From: an uncultured Bdellovibrio sp.
Lineage (GTDB): Bacteria; Bdellovibrionota; Bdellovibrionia; Bdellovibrionales; Bdellovibrionaceae
Direction of reading: 5' to 3'
Assembly (NCBI GenBank): GCA_937871355.1
Contig: CALMPX010000092.1
Span: 1 to 10,227 of the forward strand
DNA length: 10,227 nucleotides
Part shown: in pieces, positions 6,929 to 10,227 of the stretch
Position numbering within the stretch: the first letter of the stretch is position 1
Layout: every line of letters starts with the position of its first letter
The notes under the pieces: model-generated
Told to the model about the DNA's origin: nothing
What the model saw: the letters and a program-made list of their open reading frames with translations, nothing else
Database searches by the model: none
Position numbers and translations under genes: made by a program

Positions 6929-8120
6929 CTCAGCGTTTACTATTTGTGCCTATAATTATCTATCTAAAGCTTTAGCCTTGGCTGAATCATTCAAAAAATA
7001 TAATCCAGATATGAAATTCACAATCTTTTTAGTGGGTCGAAAAAAGTTGATCAAAGATTACGGTGTAAATATTGAATTTATCGAAGATTTGAATTTAAAA
7101 GACTACAATCACTACGCGTTTAAATATGACGTCATTGAATTCAGTACCTACTTAAAACCGATCATTTTGCAAATCCAGCTGAAAACCTTCGATAAAGTTT
7201 ATTATATTGATCCGGATATTATGTTTTTCTCAAGTCTCGCCGCCGTGGAGGCTCAGTTAGATCATTCTAATGGGGTGCTAACTCCTCATGCTTTTACGTC
7301 CATCGAAGATGGAAAAAAACCTTCGGATTTAGATTTCTCTCGTTTTGGTTCTTTTAATTTAGGCTTTATCGGCGTTAGAAATACGCCGACCACGAACGCT
7401 TTTTTGCAGTGGTGGGAAGCTAAGCTAGCTAGCTTTGGTTTTTACGAACCACAAAGCGGTATGGCGGTTGATCAAAAGTGGATTGATCTGGCATTTGTGT
7501 ACTTTGAAGGTTTTTATATTGTGCGCCATACAGGTTGTAATGTGGCCTTCTGGAATTTACACGAAAGAAAAATCTCAGTTGTTAATCAAAAGTTCTGGAT
7601 CAATCAAACGACAGAACTTATCTTTATTCATTTCAGTTCTTACAATAAATCAAATACGGCCATCATTGCTGACAAACAAGATCGTTTCGCGACAGGATCT
7701 CGTCCCGATTTTCAATTGGCCAGTGAACAGTATCTAGCATTATTGAAAAAAAATGATTCCGGCATCGATGCGACACCTTACTGTTATGATTACTTCATCG
7801 AAGGTGGTCGCATTTCAAATACTTTAAGACGTATCTACGCCAACCACGAACAAACCTTCAAGGCCTCGAATGTTTTTAATCACCAAAGTCAAATTCATCA
7901 ATTTGCAAAATCTAAAGGGCTTATTTCTCAGGGCCAAGTTAAACGTAATAACTTTAAAGATATTAACGTTTTCACGCGGGTTCAATCGGTGACTTTGTTT
8001 GGATTGAAAATGACTTTAAAAGTCCTCGGACCAGATCGTTATCATATGTTGATGCGTTATATGGCTTACATGTCGTCTATTTTAAATCAGTCAAAGATGT
8101 TTAAGGTTTCAAAGAAATGA
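6921..8120 (+). CDS. GT8-like glycosyltransferase
   Basis: A 399-aa soluble GT-A type glycosyltransferase. The start SAFTICAYNYLSKALALAESF and the motif KVYYIDPDIMFF (92-103, DPD at 97-99 as metal-binding DxD) resemble the GT8-like retaining transferases. Further conserved pieces are GSFNLGFIGVRN (142-153), GMAVDQKWIDLA (180-191), HTGCNVAFWNLHERKI (203-218, close to the family's NvAyWNLh.R) and IFIHFSSYN (234-242). The C-terminal 130 residues are less familiar, with an amphipathic stretch near 370-390 that could touch the membrane. The start is set by AGGAAAAGGA at 6901-6910, about 10 bp upstream and inside the end of wzy; the 8-bp overlap suggests coupled translation. Donor and acceptor are unknown. 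The stop overlaps the next ATG (ATGA). Confidence 0.83.
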   Translation: MNSSAFTICAYNYLSKALALAESFKKYNPDMKFTIFLVGRKKLIKDYGVNIEFIEDLNLKDYNHYAFKYDVIEFSTYLKPIILQIQLKTFDKVYYIDPDIMFFSSLAAVEAQLDHSNGVLTPHAFTSIEDGKKPSDLDFSRFGSFNLGFIGVRNTPTTNAFLQWWEAKLASFGFYEPQSGMAVDQKWIDLAFVYFEGFYIVRHTGCNVAFWNLHERKISVVNQKFWINQTTELIFIHFSSYNKSNTAIIADKQDRFATGSRPDFQLASEQYLALLKKNDSGIDATPYCYDYFIEGGRISNTLRRIYANHEQTFKASNVFNHQSQIHQFAKSKGLISQGQVKRNNFKDINVFTRVQSVTLFGLKMTLKVLGPDRYHMLMRYMAYMSSILNQSKMFKVSKK

Positions 8121-9061
8121 TTTTCAAATCTGATGTTGAAAACTATCTGAATATGACTAAAAAATCCGGATCAGTCGGTTTGATGAAAATGATCATTTAT
8201 TTTTTTCATCCTCGATTGACTCCGATCGGTATTTTTAGACTTTCATCTTTTTTCTATCGGATGAACATTCAGATATTGGCGCAAATTTTATCCTACATAA
8301 ATCAGATTTTATTCGGTTTAGAAATTTCCCCAAAAGTTAAAATTGGCCCCGGCTTTTTCATGCCACACTGTCGAGCGACTGTGATCGGAGCTAAAGAAAT
8401 CGGTGATAATGTTACGATTTATCAAAACGTAACCATTGGAGCCAAGTATTTAGATTTCGATTATAATTCAAGTACGCGTCCCACGATCGGAAACAATGTG
8501 ATCATCGGAACTGGCGCCACCGTTTTAGGCGGAGTAAAAATTGGCGAGGGCGCGCGAATCGGTCCACATGCTTTGGTCATGACCGATATCGAACCAAACA
8601 CTAAGTTCGTGCTCACTCAGAATAGTAATAGTAGCTCATTGTGTGACCTTGCTCAAACAAAGCCAGAGATCCTCAATTTCAAAGATATTTGCGACGCTCG
8701 AGGAGCTTTAGTGGCCATTGAAGCCATCAAAGATATTCCGTTTGAAATTAAGCGCATTTATTATATTTTCAATACGAAAACAGCTGTTCGACGTGGTTTT
8801 CATGCTCATCGTAATTTAAAACAGGTTGCAATTGCTATTCATGGATCGTGTAAGTTTTTGATCGATAGCGGTGCAGAGCAGTCACATTACGAATTGAACA
8901 GTCCGGTGCAAGGGTTATTGATTGAGGGACTGCTCTGGAGAGAAATGTACGAATTTACAGATGACTGCGTTCTGCTGGTCTTAGCGAATCAGTATTTCGA
9001 CGAAAATGACTACATCCGAAATTACGATGAATTTAAAAAAATGTGCGGATCAAAAGTATAA
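8117..9061 (+). CDS. Bifunctional fusion: serine-acetyltransferase-like acyltransferase + sugar 3,4-ketoisomerase
   Basis: A 314-aa two-domain protein. Residues 1-175 are CysE-like: a helical N-terminal part, then hexapeptide repeats (KVKIGPG, VIGAKEIGDN, VTIYQNVTIGA, PTIGNNVIIG, VKIGEGARIG), with His84 in GFFMPHCRATVIGA in the position of the catalytic His of serine acetyltransferases. Residues 185-314 are a WxcM/FdtA cupin: RGFHAHRNLKQ (226-236) carries the paired active-site histidines His229 and His231, WREMYEF is at 274-280, and the tail LVLANQYFDENDYIRNYDEF is typical. The cupin half should isomerise dTDP-4-keto-6-deoxyglucose to a 3-keto sugar. The acyl half probably acetylates a sugar, but its acceptor is unknown. 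Fused acetyltransferase-ketoisomerases are known (Xanthomonas WxcM, Shewanella denitrificans FdtD); here the acyl half is of serine-acetyltransferase type. No matching second aminotransferase is in the window. It overlaps both neighbours (ATGA and TAATG). Confidence 0.87.
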   Translation: MIFKSDVENYLNMTKKSGSVGLMKMIIYFFHPRLTPIGIFRLSSFFYRMNIQILAQILSYINQILFGLEISPKVKIGPGFFMPHCRATVIGAKEIGDNVTIYQNVTIGAKYLDFDYNSSTRPTIGNNVIIGTGATVLGGVKIGEGARIGPHALVMTDIEPNTKFVLTQNSNSSSLCDLAQTKPEILNFKDICDARGALVAIEAIKDIPFEIKRIYYIFNTKTAVRRGFHAHRNLKQVAIAIHGSCKFLIDSGAEQSHYELNSPVQGLLIEGLLWREMYEFTDDCVLLVLANQYFDENDYIRNYDEFKKMCGSKV

Positions 9062-10161
9062 TGATCCATATTAGCCTAAAAGATAAATTTCTAATTTTTT
9101 TTGAAAACAATATTTGGATTGGTAGCACGGTCTTCATCAAGGCACTGGCACAAATTGGAATATTAAAAGCCGTATCTCTTTATTATGGTGCTTCTGGTGT
9201 GGGTTATCTCGGACAAGTTCTCAGCTGTGTAACCATCGTCAATAGCTTATTCAGTGTAGGGTTAGTTAACTTTCTAATAACCGAACTATCTAAGAACAAG
9301 GAAAATAAAGCGGCGATCAAAGATATTTACAATCTGGTCGGTTTTTGGTGTGCGATATTTTCAGTTTTTCTTATCATTGTGGCTTTTATCTTTTCTTTTC
9401 AATTTTCAGAACTGGCTTTTGGCAATTCCAGCGAAATGCTTTTCTTCCAGCTTTTATCAGTGGGATTTGTCTTTTTGAATTTAACGTCCATCACTCAGGG
9501 GGTTTTCTCCTCGCAAAAATTGGTTAAAACTTTATTTTTCTATAACCTCATGGCTATAGGATTTGGCTTTCTTGGTTTTATTTTAATCGTTCAGAAAAAT
9601 CAGAGTTACATACCTTACGCGGCGTTAGCTTTTTACTTTTCGCAAGGCCTTATTGGTTTTTTGTTTTTACTAAAGCTAGAGCATAATGTGCTCGAAATGT
9701 TTAAACCTCGATTTAACAAACCATTGATCATACGGGTTTTTAAATTCACTTTAGTCATGGCTATCACGGGTGCCTTAGGGGCCGCGCAGCAGGTGTATAT
9801 TCGTAACTTTATTTTGAATGATTTAAAACTCAGTTGGGTTGATGTAGGGCATTGGCAGGCGCTACTGAAAATTTCTGAGATTAATCTTTCTTTTATCGGT
9901 TTGACCATGATCAGTCTTTATTTGCCTTCTATTTCTGAAGCTGTAAGTTCTTTGGAATTAAGAAAAGTAGCTCATTGGTATTTAAAGCAAGTTTTTTTGA
10001 TCGTCGTTGTGATTTGTACAGTGGTGGCTTTGGCGTCGCCACTGGTTTTACGATCAATTTTTTCACAAGAATTTGTTTTCTTAAGTCCTTTGCTCAAGTA
10101 CCAACTTTTAGGCGATGTGTTTAAGCTTTGTTCTTGGATATTCACTAACTTTATACTATAG
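9061..10161 (+). CDS. wzx: Wzx-like polysaccharide flippase (MATE/MOP superfamily), truncated by an in-frame TAG
   Basis: The frame encodes 366 aa with about 10 hydrophobic segments. It begins with KALAQIGILKAVSLYYGASGVGYLGQ-type sequence (shown here in part: YYGASGVGYLGQ), typical of WzxE-like flippases that move undecaprenyl-linked repeat units to the periplasmic face. YLPSISEA (TM region near 290) and YQLLGDVFKLCSWIF near the end match the usual order before the last two helices. ATG 9061 is preferred: it forms TAATG with the previous stop and has a GGA 11 bp upstream. A GTG at 9043 would also be open but overlaps the previous gene by 19 bp. The stop at 10159-10161 falls where the family normally continues for about 50 more residues, and flippase-like sequence does continue in the same frame, so the gene is probably nonfunctional as written. 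Confidence 0.82.
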   Translation: MIHISLKDKFLIFFENNIWIGSTVFIKALAQIGILKAVSLYYGASGVGYLGQVLSCVTIVNSLFSVGLVNFLITELSKNKENKAAIKDIYNLVGFWCAIFSVFLIIVAFIFSFQFSELAFGNSSEMLFFQLLSVGFVFLNLTSITQGVFSSQKLVKTLFFYNLMAIGFGFLGFILIVQKNQSYIPYAALAFYFSQGLIGFLFLLKLEHNVLEMFKPRFNKPLIIRVFKFTLVMAITGALGAAQQVYIRNFILNDLKLSWVDVGHWQALLKISEINLSFIGLTMISLYLPSISEAVSSLELRKVAHWYLKQVFLIVVVICTVVALASPLVLRSIFSQEFVFLSPLLKYQLLGDVFKLCSWIFTNFIL

Positions 10162-10227
10162 AAATTAAAGCTATCGTTGTTTTTATCCGTAGAAATATTT
10201 AACTTAATTATTTTAACTCTTATTGGC
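10162..10227 (+). pseudogene. wzx: In-frame downstream remnant of the Wzx flippase, past the premature stop
   Basis: Directly after the TAG at 10159-10161 the same frame stays open for 22 codons to the window edge. It reads KLKLSLFLSVEIFN followed by LIILTLIG. In WzxE-type flippases the segment GDVFKLCSWIF is followed by a short basic loop and a helix starting with something like KLFLxxEI, so this is the expected next piece. It therefore reads as the rest of the gene behind a nonsense mutation rather than as a new gene; no ATG or ribosome site is seen here. The end of the gene lies outside the window. Confidence 0.7.

Noticed and set aside
7435..7737. Alternative-frame open frame inside the GT8-like gene
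   Set aside because: It is fully contained in a gene with clear motifs and shows no domain.
3..9050. Recent tandem duplication of the ketoisomerase
   Set aside because: The two copies differ at many synonymous sites and about half the aligned C-terminal residues, so any duplication is old or the copies were acquired separately.
9043..9061. GTG start at 9043 for the flippase
   Set aside because: It overlaps the previous gene by 19 bp. ATG 9061 gives the compact TAATG junction seen in coupled genes.
10159..10161. TAG read as an amino acid (amber recoding)
   Set aside because: TAG is the ordinary stop of at least five other genes here (114, 1221, 5819 and 6926 on plus; wzt on minus).

Overview
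The window is a dense, AT-rich stretch (roughly two thirds A+T by eye) of a surface polysaccharide locus (O-antigen, capsule or similar) from a Gram-negative bacterium. The species cannot be fixed from the sequence. The low GC and the gene content would fit an AT-rich proteobacterium or a Bdellovibrionota/Bacteriovorax-like organism, but that is only a guess. There are no RNA genes, insertion sequences, CRISPR arrays or phage genes. Almost every base is coding, and the only non-coding gap of any size is the 85 bp at 4078-4162.

Left block (1-2560, plus strand): the tail of a dTDP-sugar 3,4-ketoisomerase, a PLP-dependent sugar aminotransferase, a left-handed beta-helix N-acyltransferase and a family 2 glycosyltransferase. 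They are packed with 0-8 bp gaps. The first three are the classic set that turns dTDP-4-keto-6-deoxyglucose into a dTDP-3-acylamino-3,6-dideoxyhexose (Fuc3NAc or Qui3NAc type). The glycosyltransferase may use that product.

Middle block (2552-4077, minus strand): an intact wzm-wzt ABC exporter pair with a 4-bp ATGA overlap. It faces the left block tail to tail (9 bp overlap) and diverges from the right block across the 85-bp gap.

Right block (4163 to the end, plus strand): a GT61-family glycosyltransferase, a Wzy-like polymerase, a GT8-like glycosyltransferase, a fused acetyltransferase/3,4-ketoisomerase, and a Wzx-like flippase. Most junctions overlap by 1-8 bp, so this is a second operon.

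The main observation is that both core genes of the Wzx/Wzy pathway look broken as given. The wzy N-terminus (from 5827) is out of frame with the body (from 5954), and one 2-bp change in a short AT repeat would rejoin them. The wzx frame has an in-frame TAG at 10159-10161, with flippase-like coding continuing in the same frame to the window end. The competing ABC export pair is intact. Either the locus is changing export route, or these are sequence errors or switchable states. A second point of interest is the fused acetyltransferase-ketoisomerase, whose C-terminal half is a diverged paralogue of the ketoisomerase that ends at the left edge. No clearly new type of system is visible.
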